Positions 1 to 10,854 of a DNA stretch of 64,000 bases are shown one piece after another. Origin of the DNA: Anaerotruncus sp. GTDB lineage: Bacteria > Bacillota > Clostridia > Oscillospirales > Acutalibacteraceae. The stretch lies in assembly GCA_022009795.1 (NCBI GenBank), contig CP091724.1, positions 620,001 through 684,000 of the forward strand, in the 5' to 3' direction. Each line of letters begins with the position of its first letter. Position 1 is the first letter of the stretch. The translations under genes and the position numbers were made by a program. Below the pieces are notes generated by a model that searched no databases, was not told the DNA's origin, and saw only the letters and a list, made by a program, of their open reading frames with translations.

Positions 1-923
1 CAGGCGTCTACGCCGATATATTCCTTGTGGGTGTGTTTTTCATTGATAGCCGTAGTAACAAGCGCACCGTAGGGCCCCATCATAAATCTGCCCATTTCGG
101 TGTAAATTGCAACATCGCCCATTCCAGCGGGAACAAGAACCTCGTCAAACACCTTATGCACACCCTCGCCTATCGCGAAAATATCGTTAGGCTCTTGATC
201 GGGAGTGTAAGGAATGCCGACGCCGCCCGAAAGATTTATGAATTTAATATCAACGCCAACCTTATTTTTTTAAGCTCAACCGCAAGCTCGAAAAGAACTT
301 TGGCAAGCGCAGGATAATATTCATTTGTAACTGTATTTGAGCAAAGGAAGGAGTGAATACCGAATTCTTCAACGCCCTTTTCTTTCATGATTTTGAAAGC
401 TTCAAAGATCTGTTCTGTGGTCATGCCGTATTTAGCATCACCTGGGTTATCCATAATTCCGTTGCTCATTTCAAACACGCCGCCGGGATTATAACGGCAA
501 CTCATTTTCTTGGGCAGCTTGCCGCAGGCTTTTTCAACAGCCGCAATATGAGTGATATCGTCAAGATTTATTATGCCGCCTAAATCAGCGCAATATTTAA
601 ATTCTTCAATCGGAGTATCATTTGAAGAAAACATAATATCATCGCCTACGGCGCCGATGGTTTTTGAAAGCATAAGCTCCGTTTTTGAAGAGCAGTCGCA
701 GCCGCAGCCGTATTCACGCAAAAATGTTTATAAGGAAAGGATTGGGCGTTGCCTTAACGGCAAAATACTCTTTATACCCCTCGTTCCAGGAAAATGCTTT
801 TTTTAAGATTTTTCGGCATTTTTTTCTGATTCCCTTTTTCATCGTAAATATGAAAAGGTGTGGGGTATTTTTTTACGATATCCTGTGCCTTTTTCCTTGG
901 TTAAAAACGGTTTTTTTCTCCAT
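1..923 (-). CDS. lysA: Diaminopimelate decarboxylase, 3' end outside window, frame-broken
   Basis: PLP-dependent enzyme of cytoplasmic lysine biosynthesis (meso-diaminopimelate to lysine plus CO2). Translation from the ATG at 921-923 gives MEKKTVF, then a YPTPFHIYDEKG strand, the PLP-lysine motif FAVKATPNP, GCGCDCSSKTELMLS, INLDDITH, CRYNPGG, INLSGGVGIPYTP and IYTEMGRFMMGPYGALV, the long LysA form found in many Clostridia and Bacteroidetes. The start directly follows the engB stop (TAAATG), and AGGAGG at 935-940 lies inside the end of engB, suggesting coupled translation. The frame breaks near 265-272 (seven A where eight would restore it), near 725-730 and several times in the first 150 bases of the gene. 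The C-terminus lies off the window. Identity is secure; exact residues at the breaks are not. Confidence 0.9.
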
Positions 924-1524
924 TTATTCATTATCCTCCTGTGAATTAAACGATTTTTCAATCATTTTTTTAACTTCATCAACGCCAAGCCCGCTTTGAG
1001 CCGAAAACGGAATTATCGGCACGGCGGGATTGCCGAGTTCCTCGGGCATTGCCGCAAGCCTTGCTGCATATTCCTTTTTCTTAAGCTTGTCGGCCTTTGT
1101 AAGAACTATGATATAAGGCAATTCAAATTCGTTTAAAAACGAAATCATGCCGATATCGTCGGCAGAGGGCTTATGCCTCATATCAACAAGCTGAACAACA
1201 AGCTTTATATTTCTGCCGCTTTGGAAATAGCCTTCCATAAGCTCGGCAAATCTATCCTTTTCCGATTTAGAAATTTTTAGCGTAGCCGTAACCCGGTAAA
1301 TCAACGAAGCGATTACCGTCAACATTATAAAAAAATTAACGGTAACGGTTTTGCCGGGAACGGAACTGACGCGGGCAAGATTTTTTCTGTTAAACAACTT
1401 GTTAAGCAGCGAGCTTTTTGCCCACATTGGAGCGCCCGGCAAATGCGATTTCCGGCAACTCGTCTGCCGCAAGCTGAGATGAAATACCGTATGAAGCGGT
1501 AAATTCTGCTTTATTAAAATTCAT
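924..1524 (-). CDS. engB: Ribosome biogenesis GTP-binding protein EngB/YsxC, frame-broken
   Basis: Small TRAFAC-class GTPase needed for assembly of the large ribosomal subunit. The ATG at 1522-1524 gives MNFNKAEFTASYGISSQ, then AFAGRSNVGK (G1), SSLLNKLFNRKNLARVSSVPGKT (read in pieces; G2 Thr), FVDLPGYGYAKISK-like sequence (G3), LTKAD (G4) and IIPFSAQSGLG (G5). The usual length of about 200 residues is kept. Two disruptions are visible: five A instead of four at about 1420, directly in the G1 motif GKS, and a break near 1270-1350. It sits between lon and lysA, the common Firmicutes order. No good Shine-Dalgarno is seen at this start, which may mean coupling to lon. A real loss of G1 would be lethal in most bacteria, so an artefact is more likely. 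Confidence 0.9.
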
Positions 1525-1599
1525 ATTACTGTGTTATCGTTTCCCTGAGAGAATTATCTTTTTATTATCGTTTTTTTCTTATATCAGAAGAATTTTTGC

Positions 1600-3944
1600 T
1601 TATTTTTCTTCCGGCATGCTTTCAAGCGCCAGCGGAAGAATATCAAGAAATTCATCAACGGGCTTAAATTCGATTGCAGCCTTCACTTCATCCGATATTT
1701 CGGCCAGGTCTTTAACATTCTTTCGCGGAATGATTACTCACTGCAGCCGGCTTTATAAGCCGCCATGCTTTTTTTCTTTAAGCCCGCCTATCGGCAAAGC
1801 CTTACCTTTAAGGCTGATTTCGCCCGTCATAGCGATGTCGCGGCGAATCGGTATTCCCGTAAGCTCCGAAAACAAAGCCGTAGTTATTGCAAGTCCGGCA
1901 GAGGGTCCGTCTTTCGGAATTGCAGCTTCGGGAGCGTGGATATGTATATCGCAGGTTTTATAAAAATCCTCTTTAATGCTGTATTTATCGGCAATTGAGC
2001 GAATGTACGAAACAGCCGTTTTGGCACTTTCCTGCATAACGGTACCGAGATTGCCAGTGAGCTCGGTTTTACCCGTGCCTTTAAGTACCGAAACTTCTAT
2101 CGGAAGCAATGTGCCGCCAACGCTCGTCCACGCAAGGCCGTTAATAACGCCAACCTGATTTTTATCTGCGATTTGATCCTGCAAGAAACGCTTGGGGCCT
2201 AAGATTTCTTCAATGTTTTTAGGCGTTACCCTAAAGGATTTTGCGCCCTTTTCGATTTCAACGGAAGCTTTTCTGCAAAGCGAGGCGATTTTCTTTTCGA
2301 GCCCGCGAACACCCGCTTCAGCAGTGTAGCAATCGATAAGGCAATAAATTGCATCGTCGCTTATTTTAAATTCACGCGCCGTAAGCTTGTGCTTTTTCAT
2401 CTCTTTTTTAACGAGATAATCTTTTGCAATGCGGAATTTTTCGGAAGCCGTGTAGGAATTAAGTTCAATTATTTCCATGCGGTCCCTTAAGGGCGCAGGA
2501 ATTTGCGAAACATCATTTGCCGTTGTTATAAAGAGCACCTTGCTTAAATCAATCGGAAAATCGATGTAGTGATCCGTGAAGCTGAAATTCTGCTCGGGAT
2601 CAAGTGCTTCCAAAAGAGCAGACGATGGATCGCCTTTATAATCGTTGCCAACCTTATCGATTTCATCCAGTAAAATAACGGGATTCATAACACCGCTTTT
2701 AATTATGCTTTCAACGATTCTGCCCGCCATTGCGCCGATATATGTGCGGCGGTGACCGCGAATTTCGGCTTCATCGTGTATGCCTCCGAGTGCAATTCGA
2801 GTGTATTTTCGGTGCATGCTTTTGGCAAGGCTTTTGACAATTGATGTTTTGCCCACTCCGGGAGGGCCTGCAAGGCAAAGAATTTGACCGGAAAATTCCG
2901 GATTTCGCTTATATACGGCAAGTGACTCCACTATGCGTTCTTTAACCGTTTTAAGTCCATAGTGTTCTTTATCAAGCAGCTTTTTGAGCGGCGAGAAGAT
3001 TTATGTTATCTTTAGTATATTTTCCGAAAGGTATTTCAAGGCATTTATCAAGATATGTTCTCACTACCGTGCCCTCGTGCGATCCGGACGGCATTTTTCA
3101 TAAGCTTGTTGCATTCACCAAGCAGCTTTTCACGCACATCATCGGAGCAAGCCAGCTTAGCTATTTTTGCCTTATATATATCTGCCTCTTCAGCGGGATT
3201 GTCTGCGTCGCCGAGCGCGTCAGCAATAGCCTTCATTTCCTCGCGAAGGTAATATTCGCGCTGATTTCTGTCTATGCTTTCCTGCACCTTATCGTGAATT
3301 TCCGCCTCGATTTCAAGAGTTGAATTCTCTTTATCAAGCAGATAAAAGAGCTTCATCAATCTGTCTTTTACCGGCAGAGTTTGAAGAATAGATTGCTTTT
3401 CGGAGTATTCAAAAAGGCAGTTAGTGCAAATATAATCGCAAAGCTTGCCGTTTTCGTTAATCGAAAGAACTTTAACAACAACATCGTTTGAAATCTTAGG
3501 CATATATGAAGAATATCTTTCAAACTGCCTTTTTAAAGCTCTGCAATAAGCGGTTTCTTCAATATCTTCGGATTCGTATTCTTCATCGATAACGCAAACA
3601 GAGCCCACAAGATATGGCCTGCTTTGAACAAAAGCGGCGATTGACGCCCTCGTTCTGCCCTTAACAACAACACGCAGATTATCGGAATTGGGAATTTTAA
3701 CCATTTGCTTAACCGAGCAAACAACGCCGATATCGTATATATCGTCTATTGAAGGATCGTCAACAGAAGCGTCCTTTTGGCAAACAAGGAATATTTCACT
3801 GCCGGCCTTCATTGCCTCTTTAATGGCGGCAATGCTCTTTTTCCTGCCCACATCAAAATGAAGCACCATTTCCGGGAAAACAACAAGCCCCCTAAGTGGC
3901 ACAACGGGCATATCTATATGATTATTGTAATTTTTCTCACACAT
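1600..3944 (-). CDS. lon: ATP-dependent Lon protease, frame-broken
   Basis: Cytoplasmic AAA+ serine protease for damaged and regulatory proteins, reconstructed length about 780 residues. The start MCEKNYNNHIDMPVVPLRG (ATG 3942-3944) is chosen because AGGTGAT precedes it and the Lon N-domain begins there; the longer upstream reading starts in non-coding sequence. Domains in order: LonN substrate domain, Walker A GPPGVGKTS, Walker B VILLDEIDK, the Lon protease domain with the catalytic-serine motif PKDGPSAGLAITTA and the catalytic-lysine region ALPIGGLKEK. Frame breaks lie at about 2990-3050, 1768 (seven A; six restore SMAAYKAG) and 1737 (one base missing). The stop is TAA at 1600-1602. It follows clpX after about 95 bases. 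Confidence 0.93.
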
Positions 3945-4039
3945 ACTATCACCTAATATCATGGTTAGTATTATATAATATAAACAAATAAAAGGCAAGA
4001 AAAAAAAGGCAGGAAAAAAATCCCGCCTTTGATGTTTAA

Positions 4040-5339
4040 TTATGCATTTTTTTCAAATCGGAAGCCTTCAAAATCTTTTGCCGTTTTATTTGCATTACGC
4101 AAAAATAATAGGCTCCGAGCCGTTTTTTTCACAGAATCCTCGGTGATTATGATTTTTTTCAACAGTGCTGTCGCTCGGCACGGTAAACATAAGATTTTCA
4201 AGCACACCCTCAAGCACACTTCTCAGCCCTCTTGCGCCGGTTTTACGTTGCAAGGTTATATCCGCAACAGCTTCCAGTGCTTCTTTTTTGAATTCAAGCT
4301 TAACACCGTCAAGCTCAAAAAGCTTTGTATATTGCTTGATGATGGAGTTTTTCGGCTCAACCATAATTCGCACAAGTGCGTCTTTATCAAGATTATCCAG
4401 CACAGTTATAACCGGTATTCTGCCGATAAGCTCCGGGATAAGGCCGTATTTAACCAAATCGTGCTGAACGGCTTTGTGGAGAATTTGATTTTCGTCAAAC
4501 TTTTCGTTTTCGACATTTGCACCGAATCCCATGGATTTTGAACCCATACGCTTTTCGATGATTTTTTTCAATGCCGTCAAACGCGCCGCCGCAAATGAAA
4601 AGAATATTGGTTGTGTCTATCTGAATAAACTCCTGCTGCGGGTGCTTCCTGCCGCCTCCGGGAGGAACGTTTGAAACAGTGCCCTCGAGAATTTTAAGAA
4701 GCGCTTGCTGAACGCCCTCACCGCTAACATCACGGGTGATTGAGCGGTTTTTCCGATTTGCGTGAAATTTTATCTATTTCATCAACATAAATTATGCCGC
4801 GCTGAGCCTTTTCAATGTCGAAATCCGCGGCCTGAATAAGCCTGAGCAGTATGTTTTCAACATCTTCGCCGACATATCCTGCTTCGGTAAGCGTTGTTGC
4901 GTCTGCAATCGCAAAGGGAACATCAAGTATTTTTTTGCAAGAGTTTGCGCAAGCATTGTTTTTGCCGACACCCGTTGGGCCAAGCAGCAAAATATTGCTT
5001 TTTTTGTAGTTCAACATCGTTTGACGCGGCGGAATATATGCGCTTGTAATGATTGTAAACGGCAACTGAAAGGGCCTTTTTGGCATCGTCCTGGCCGATT
5101 ACATATTCATCAAGCTTTTGTTTGATTTGTTCCGGCTTCGGAAGAACAAAGTCTTCCTTTGCCGAATTTTGCGGCTTACGCACCGAACGATTTGCCTCTG
5201 CAAGTATATCGTTGCAAAGGGCAATGCATTCATCGCATATATAAACTCCGGGACCTTCAATGAGCTTATGCACCATGGCCTCGGATTTACCGCAAAACGA
5301 GCACCTGATTACCGGGTGCTTTGTATCGTTGTTTGGCAT
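4040..5339 (-). CDS. clpX: ATP-dependent Clp protease ATP-binding subunit ClpX, frame-broken
   Basis: AAA+ unfoldase that recognises substrates and feeds them to ClpP. The N-terminal C4 zinc-binding domain is clear (CSFCGKSE and CDECIALC, residues about 13-42), followed by VIGQDDAKKALSVAVYNHYKR, Walker A LLGPTGVGK, Walker B IIYVDEIDK, the ELIGRIPVITVLDNL sensor region and RKTGARGLRSVLE. The C-terminus reads KDFEGFRFEKNA and ends with TAA at 4040-4042, giving about 430 residues as usual. At least five frame changes occur (around 5000, 4950, 4745, 4565, 4100), nearly all at T runs on the plus strand. CGGAG precedes the ATG. Only 16 bases separate it from clpP, so the two are probably cotranscribed. 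Confidence 0.93.
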
Positions 5340-5355
5340 AAATTACCGACTCCGT

Positions 5356-5940
5356 TTATCTTTTATCGATTACTTTATCCACAAGGCCGTATGCAAGAGC
5401 TTCTTCGGCGGAAAGCCAATTATCTCTTTCCGTGTCAGCAGTTACTTCTTCAACGGTTTTACCGCAGTTTGCAGCAAGAATGCTGTTTAACTTTTTCTTT
5501 GTTTTTAAGATGTGGTTTGCGGCAATTTCGATTTCAGTTGCCTGACCTTTTGTTTGACCTAATGGCTGATGAATCATAACCTCGGCATTGGGCAGGCAGA
5601 TGCGCTTGCCCTTTGTGCCGCTTGAAAGCAGAAACGCACCCATTGAAGCTGCCATGCCGATGCAGATTGTGGAAACATCGCACTTAATATACTGCATAGT
5701 GTCGTAAATCGCCATACCGTCCGTAACCGAACCGCCGGGTGAATTGATATAAAGATTTATATCTTTTTTTCATTGTCCTGGCCTTCAAGGAAAAGAAGCT
5801 GTGCCACAACAAGAGATGCGGTTTGCGAATTAACCTCGTCGGAGAGAACTATAATTCTGTCATTTAAAAGGCGGGAAAAAAATATCCATCGAGCGCTCGC
5901 CGTTGCCGGTTTGCTCAACAACATAAGGTACCAATGCCAT
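5356..5940 (-). CDS. clpP: ATP-dependent Clp protease proteolytic subunit ClpP, frame-broken
   Basis: Tetradecameric serine protease partner of ClpX. The reading MALVPYVVEQTGNGERSMDI, then LNDRIIVLSDEVNSQTA, INSPGGSVTDG, the Ser motif GMAASMGAFLL, the His motif MIHQPLG and the Asp region ERDNWLSAEEALAYGLVDK cover the complete catalytic triad and about 195 residues. AAAGGAAAGTGA precedes ATG 5938-5940. Frame breaks fall at about 5765 (T7) and 5875 (A7 on the plus strand), both before the active-site half, which is intact in one frame from 5715 down. It lies between tig and clpX, the classical order. Confidence 0.94.
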
Positions 5941-5971
5941 TATAAATCACTTTCCTTTAAAAAAATATTGA

Positions 5972-7256
5972 TTACTCAACAACGGCGCTGCCAACAATAA
6001 GATCAACGGCCTTGTTGCGCTTAACATCCTCTGCAAGCTGATCTGAGGGAAGAACCTTTTTAACCTGCTCTGCATCCATGCCGTATTGGCTGCCGATTTT
6101 TTCTGCTTCCGCATTGATTTCGTCTTCCGAAGCTTCGATATTTTCAGCCGTAATGATTGCTCTGAGAGCAACGGAAACCTTAACCTGCTTTTCGGCGCCG
6201 TCTTTAAAGGTTTCTTTGAAGCTTTCCTTATCCTGGCCGAGATACTTGAGATATGTATCAAGGTCAAGACCCTGAGAGCGAAGTCTGTAATCGTAATCCT
6301 GAACCATTTCATCCTGTCTCTTGGTGAACATGCATTCGGGGATTTCTGCGGTCATATTCTCGCAAATCTGCTCAAGAAGCTGATTTTCCATATCTGTTTT
6401 TGCGTCTGCTTCCTTCTTTTCGGAAATCTGCTTTTTAAGGTCTGCTTTAAGTTCATCAAGAGTATCGAATTCAGATGCATCCTGAGCAAATTCATCGTTA
6501 AGCTCAGGGAGCTCTTTTGCTTTGATTTCGTGAATTTTGCACTTGAATACGGCATCTTTGCCTGCAAGCTCTTCGGCGTATTCCTCGGGGAATGTAACAT
6601 TTACATCAAATTCCTCGTCAACGCCGTGGCCGGCAACCTGATCCTCGAAACCGGGAATGAAAGAGTTTGAGCCGAGCTCAAGCGGATAATTCTCGCCCTT
6701 GCCGCCTTCAAAAAGCAACGCCGTCAACAAAGCCTTCAAAGTCAAGAGAAACGGTATCGCCGTTTTGAGCAGCTCTGTCGTCCGCAACGATAAGGCGTGA
6801 ATTTCTCTCCTGAAGTGCTTTGAGTTCGTTGTCGACATCCTCGTCGGTAGCCTCGGTGGGAAGCTTTGCAACCTTGAGACCCTTATAATCGCCGAGCTTA
6901 ACCTCGGGATAAGTTGTAACCTTCATTTTCATTTCCACGCCGTTTTCTTTATCCATAACGGGGATTTCAAGATCGAACGGTGCGTCCACAACTTCAAGAC
7001 CTGCTTCGTCAAAAGCCGCGGATACGGCTGCGGGGTAAACCTCGTCAAGTGCCTCTTCATAGAACACACCTTCGCCGTAGAGCTTTTTCAATCATGCCCT
7101 GGGTTGCCTTACCCTTGCGGAAGCCGGGAACCTGAATATTTTTTTCTGCCTTTGAGATAAGCTGAAGTGCAGGCTTTTTTTAAAGGTTTCGCCGTCAACC
7201 GTAACTTCGATTTCATATGTGTTTGTATCAATTTTATTGGATGATTTGAGTGCCAT
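5972..7256 (-). CDS. tig: Trigger factor, frame-broken
   Basis: Ribosome-associated folding chaperone with peptidyl-prolyl isomerase activity. Start MALKSSNKIDTNTYEIEVTV (ATG 7254-7256) follows AAGGAGAG at good spacing. The ribosome-binding signature appears as VPGFRKGKATQGM at about residues 40-50; the Pro of the usual GFRxGxxP is not seen. The FKBP-like domain follows (GDTVSLDFEGFVDGVAF, then ENYPLELGSNSFIPGFEDQ), and the C-terminal helical domain begins around LPELNDEFAQD. About 428 residues, as usual. Frame breaks occur near 7180 (T7), 7085 and 6712. First gene of the tig-clpP-clpX-lon-engB-lysA set, with its own strong promoter upstream. Confidence 0.94.
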
Positions 7257-7298
7257 ATTTAACTCTCCTTAATTATAATTATTTATCACCGATTAGGC

Positions 7299-7329
7299 AT
7301 TATATCATAATAATTATGCTTTTTTTCAA
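7299..7329 (-). promoter_or_regulatory. Sigma-A promoter of tig, extended -10
   Basis: On the minus strand a perfect TATAAT (7299-7304) is preceded by TGA, making an extended -10 TGATATAAT. A TTGAAA-like -35 lies at 7324-7329 with a rather long 19-base spacer. It is about 45 bases upstream of the tig start and probably drives tig-clpP-clpX and beyond. Confidence 0.7.
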
Positions 7330-7356
7330 GAAAAAAATCAGTATTTTTAAAAATTA

Positions 7357-8036
7357 AACAAGGTGTGAATTTTAGCTTATCACAGGAAATGAGCTTATAG
7401 TCAATACCGTCGACAACACCGGAAACGGCATATTTTTGCCGCGTCACCGTGAAGATGCCCGTAATAGCATTTTTTTATTCCGAATTCGTTTAAAACATTT
7501 ATTATTTCATCGCATCGTAAGATATCGGAAACGGGCGGATAGTGCAAAAAAACAATTTTTTCGGGGCACCCTGCGCTTTCAAGGCTTCGCCTGAGTCTGC
7601 CCACTTCCCTGTTTAAAATTTTAATATCCTCTTCGTTTTCACAGCCCATCATCCAGCCGCGTGTTCCGCAGATTGACGCATTACCGAGTTCAAAACGAAT
7701 TGTTGAAAAAGGAAGCGAATGGTTTTTGTAATTATTTTTCCGCCAAAAAAATTTATTCAGCTTTGCCATTGTATTCCACCAATAATCATGGTTTCCCTTA
7801 AAAATGATTTTATTTCCGTTAAGGCTTTCCAAAAAAATCAAAGTCTGCTTTGAGCTGCGAAAAAAATCCATGGCCCAGCTGATATCGCCGGCGATGACAA
7901 CATCATCGTCTTCCTCAACAAGCTTATTCCAATTTTTTTCAAGTCTGGAAGTATAATCCTGCCAGCCCTCAAACGAATCCATGGGTTTATCCGTGCCGAA
8001 AGACAAATGAGTGTCGGCAATAGCATATAAAGACAT
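7357..8036 (-). CDS. Calcineurin-like metallophosphoesterase
   Basis: Cytoplasmic dinuclear-metal phosphoesterase of unknown substrate. All metal-ligand blocks are visible: ADTHLS at residues 7-12, GDISW, GNHDYWW, LHYPP and GHLHGD. About 220 residues. ATG 8034-8036 is preceded by AAAGGAT. The first 200 residues are in one frame; a break near 7431 then moves the reading to AKYAVSGVVDGIDYKLISCD, so the true C-terminus is near 7357 and its exact end is unclear. Nothing in the neighbourhood indicates a substrate. It is divergent from the small DUF1540 gene and lies upstream of tig without a clear terminator between them. Confidence 0.85.
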
Positions 8037-8116
8037 TGAGTAATCCTTTCGGGAATGATTTTGCGTGAATAAACAAAACCCTTCGGCAAAAAATAATGAT
8101 GAAGGGAGTGAATTTT

Positions 8117-8284
8117 ATGAACGAAATCAAAGGCATCAGCTGCGAGGCAAAAAACTGCATTCACCATCAGGCTGACAACAGCTGCAACGCGGGCCACATC
8201 ACAGTGGGCAACACAAATGCAACCACAACAACGGAAACAAAATGCGAAACCTTTAAGTGCAGCAGCAATTGCAACTGCAAGTAA
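8117..8284 (+). CDS. DUF1540 domain-containing small Cys-rich protein
   Basis: A 55-residue protein, MNEIKGISCEAKNCIHHQ..., with the DUF1540 pattern: C9, C14, C24, then GHITVG, C43 and F45, followed by a CSSNCNC tail. The even spacing of Cys suggests metal binding or a role as a small spore- or stress-associated protein, but the function is not known. The ATG at 8117 is preferred over the in-frame upstream ATGs because AAGGGAGTGA lies at normal distance. The Shine-Dalgarno can pair with an upstream CCCTTC at 8082-8087. It is intact, monocistronic and closed by its own terminator, and is one of few plus-strand genes here. Confidence 0.85.
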   Translation: MNEIKGISCEAKNCIHHQADNSCNAGHITVGNTNATTTTETKCETFKCSSNCNCK

Positions 8285-8290
8285 ACACAA

Positions 8291-8320
8291 ACGGCTCGGG
8301 AAAAACCCGGGCCGTTTCTT
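8291..8320 (+). terminator. Rho-independent terminator of the DUF1540 gene
   Basis: Stem ACGGCTCGGG / CCCGGGCCGT (one G-T pair) around an AAAAA loop, followed by TTCTT. It directly follows the DUF1540 stop and precedes the end of the convergent thrC. Confidence 0.8.
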
Positions 8321-8336
8321 AAAAAGTATATATTTC

Positions 8337-9838
8337 TTACAGTTCAAGAAGCTTGAACACCATTTCGCTCATATCGTCTTTTGAGCAAACATTGTTGAAA
8401 CGAACCTTCTTTGATTTAAGCGAAGCAAGCGGCTTCGGAACCTCAAAGCCTGTTTTTTTATAAAGTGCATCAACCATATCGAATTCATCAAGATCCGGTG
8501 CCTTTCCGCCGGTTACGGCAGCAAGCACGCTCTTTGAAAATTTGTACGGAGAAGCGGTGGAATCGATAACCGTTGGGATATCGTCACCTGTTGCTTTTAC
8601 ATATTCATCGTAAACATCAACCGCAACGGCCGTATGTGTGTCACAAAGATAGGAATATTTGTCAAAAATGCTCTTTAATGGTTTCATCAACCTTATCCTC
8701 TGCGGTAAAGCCTGCGTCAAACACAGCCTGAATATCGCAGATGAGCTTATCGGAAACAGTGTATTTGCCGTTTTCGGAGAGTTGAGCCATAAGATCACGG
8801 ATAAGAGCATCATCTTCGCCGCTCATATGATAAAGCAGTCTCTCAAGGTTTGAAGAGATGAGAATATCCATGCTTGGAGAAGTGGTGGTGTAAAAAGCTC
8901 TGTTTCTGTCATAAGTGCCGGTTTTAAGAAAATCCGTAAGCACATTATTACTGTTTGAAGCGCAGATAAGCTTTTTAATCGGAAGACCCATTTTCTTTGC
9001 ATAATAGCCTGCAAGAATGTTGCCGAAATTGCCGGTGGGAACAACAACATTGATTTTATCGCCCGCATTTATTTTGCCCATATTGATAAGATCGCAATAG
9101 GTTGAAAAATAGTAAACGATTTGAGGAACAAGTCTGCCCCAGTTAATTGAGTTTGCGGAAGAAAACATCATGTTCTTTTTTGCAAGCTTATTTTTTATTT
9201 CGTTATTTGTAAAAATGGATTTAACAGCGCTTTGAGCATCGTCAAAATTGCCCTTGATTGCACAAACGGAAACATTGTTGCCCTCCTGAGTGAGCATCTG
9301 AAGCTTTTGCATTGGCGAAACGCCGTCTTCGGGATAGAAGACCAGGATTTTTGTTTTATCAACATCCTTAAAGCCCTCAAGTGCGGCTTTGCCCGTGTCG
9401 CCGGAAGTGGCAACAAGGATAACTATTGTTTTGCCGTCTGCTGTTTTATGAGCAGAAACCGTCATCAAATAAGGCAAAAGCTGAAGCGCCATATCTTTAA
9501 ACGCGCATGTGGGGCCGTGCCACAGCTCAAGGATATTTTTATTGCCGTCAATATTAACGGTGGGGGCAATTGCCGGCGAAGAAAATTTTTCTGCGGCATA
9601 GGCGCCAGAAACGCAGTAATCAAGCTCCTCTGCCGTAAAATCCGTTAAAAAAACTCTTTGAGCACGGTTTTTTTGCTCTTTCTATATATGACATGGAAGT
9701 CATCGAAGAAATTTTATCAATTGAAAATTTTGGAAGCTCACAGGGAACAAAAAGTCCGCCCTCTTCGCTGATGCCCTGAGCAATCGCCTGTGCGGCGGAA
9801 ACCTTTATCGATTTATCTCGTGTGGATGTGTAAAGCAT
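8337..9838 (-). CDS. thrC: Threonine synthase, frame-broken
   Basis: PLP enzyme converting O-phosphohomoserine to threonine. The start MLYTSTRDKSIKVSAAQAI (ATG 9836-9838) follows AGGAGGG. The PLP-lysine motif ELWHGPTCAFKDMALQLLP lies near 9500-9530, then LVATSGDTGKAALEGF, FSSANSINWGRLVPQIVYY and VVPTGNFGNILAGYYAK, which bind phosphate and cofactor. The C-terminal half carries FYTTTSPSMDILISSNLERLL and TAVAVDVYDEY. Length about 500 residues, the fungal/long-type family. Frame breaks are near 9650 and 8660. It has its own promoter, and no T-box-like leader is seen in the roughly 45 bases between the -10 and the start. Confidence 0.93.
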
Positions 9839-9882
9839 ACTTGCCCTCCTGATAACATATATTCGTAAATTGCCTTTTAGCT

Positions 9883-9912
9883 ATTCTAATATAATTGAAA
9901 GGCATTTTTCAA
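9883..9912 (-). promoter_or_regulatory. Promoter of thrC
   Basis: TTGAAA at 9907-9912 and TAGAAT at 9883-9888 on the minus strand, 18-base spacer, about 45 bases before the thrC start. The -35 lies just past the probable end of yraN, so thrC seems to be transcribed independently of the rplS-rbgA-rnhB-yraN group. Confidence 0.6.
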
Positions 9913-9918
9913 GGTGTT

Positions 9919-10243
9919 TTATTGATTTAATCTTATTATTTTTTTGCAATAAACCTCAACAACATCAAATCTCGGCTGCAAATCGTTCGGGTGGGATGAA
10001 AGATAAATCTCCGCCGTGGTGATGATTTTACGTTGCTTTGCGGAATCGACAAATTCTATCGGCGATGCAATCGAATTTTCGCCGCGCATTTTTAACCTCG
10101 ATAAAGCAAATATATTCGCCTTTCGTCATTATTAAATCGATTTCGCCGAAACGCGAAGCGTAGTTGACATCTATAAGCTTATACTTTTTCTTTTGCAAAT
10201 ATTCGCATGCCTTCATTTCGGCAAGCTTGCCTAAGCCGTTCAT
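9919..10243 (-). CDS. yraN: YraN/UPF0102 family putative endonuclease
   Basis: Small RecB-nuclease-fold protein of about 108 residues, biochemically uncharacterised in most species. MNGLGKLAEMKACEYLQKKKYKLIDVNY is followed by SRFGEIDLI and FIEVKNAR, the E, D and ExK residues of the PD-(D/E)xK core. A break near 10055 shifts the reading to KNSIASPIEFVDSAKQRKI and then RFDVVEVYC. The end near 9919 depends on the length of an A7 run. The ATG overlaps the rnhB stop (ATGA), the usual rnhB-yraN coupling. Confidence 0.85.
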
Positions 10244-10850
10244 TTATTAAGCACCTTTTTCAAAAAGCTTTTTCTGTGTATTTCGCAAATGCCGTATTTT
10301 TTTCTATCATTTCATAATGAAGCTTTGTGCCATATCCCTTATGTTTTTCAAAATGATATTCGGGATATTTTTCGGCAAAATCAAGCATAAGCCGATCCCT
10401 CGAGACCTTGGCAAGGATTGAAGCCGCGGCGATCGAAGCGGAATTTGCATCGCCCTTAACAATTGTTTCAACCTTGATATCGCCTAAATCGGGCGCTCTG
10501 TTGCCATCCACAAGCGCAATTTCGGGTGATGATTTCAAGCCGCCGACCGCTCTTTGCATGGCAAGAAAAGTGGCTTGCAAAATATTTATCTCGTCTATTT
10601 CTTTTTCGCTTGCGAATGCAATTGAATAATCTACACATTCGTTTATGATTTTTACCAAAAAGCGCATCCCTTTTCTTTTCGGAAAGCTTTTTTTGAATCG
10701 TTTACACCCTCGATAACCTGACCGGGAGCAAGCACAACAGCGGCGGCGCACACGGGGCCGGCAAGCGGTCCGCGCCCTGCTTCGTCAACACCGCAAATCA
10801 CATTAAAAACCGCCGGCTCTTGCGGCTGTTTCATATTTAAGCCAATCCAT
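10240..10850 (-). CDS. rnhB: Ribonuclease HII, frame-broken
   Basis: Removes RNA primers and misincorporated ribonucleotides from DNA. Catalytic motifs: GVDEAGRGPLAGP with the DE pair, GVNDSKK, and ALVDGN; the final part ends IHRKSFLKKVLNK and a TGA that overlaps the yraN ATG. The most family-like start is MDWLKYETAARAGGF at 10848-10850, which requires removal of one T near 10806. The alternative in-frame start is at 10834. Other frame breaks lie near 10665 and 10300. The gene starts five bases before the rbgA stop. About 203 residues. Confidence 0.9.
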
Positions 10851-10854
10851 ATAA

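Noticed and set aside
6086..6670. Plus-strand reading of 194 residues, Phe/Leu-rich
   Set aside because: Mirror of the acidic trigger factor coding sequence; no start signal and no family resemblance.
9839..9990. T-box or riboswitch in front of thrC
   Set aside because: Promoter to start codon is only about 45 bases, too short for a T-box, and yraN occupies the region beyond.
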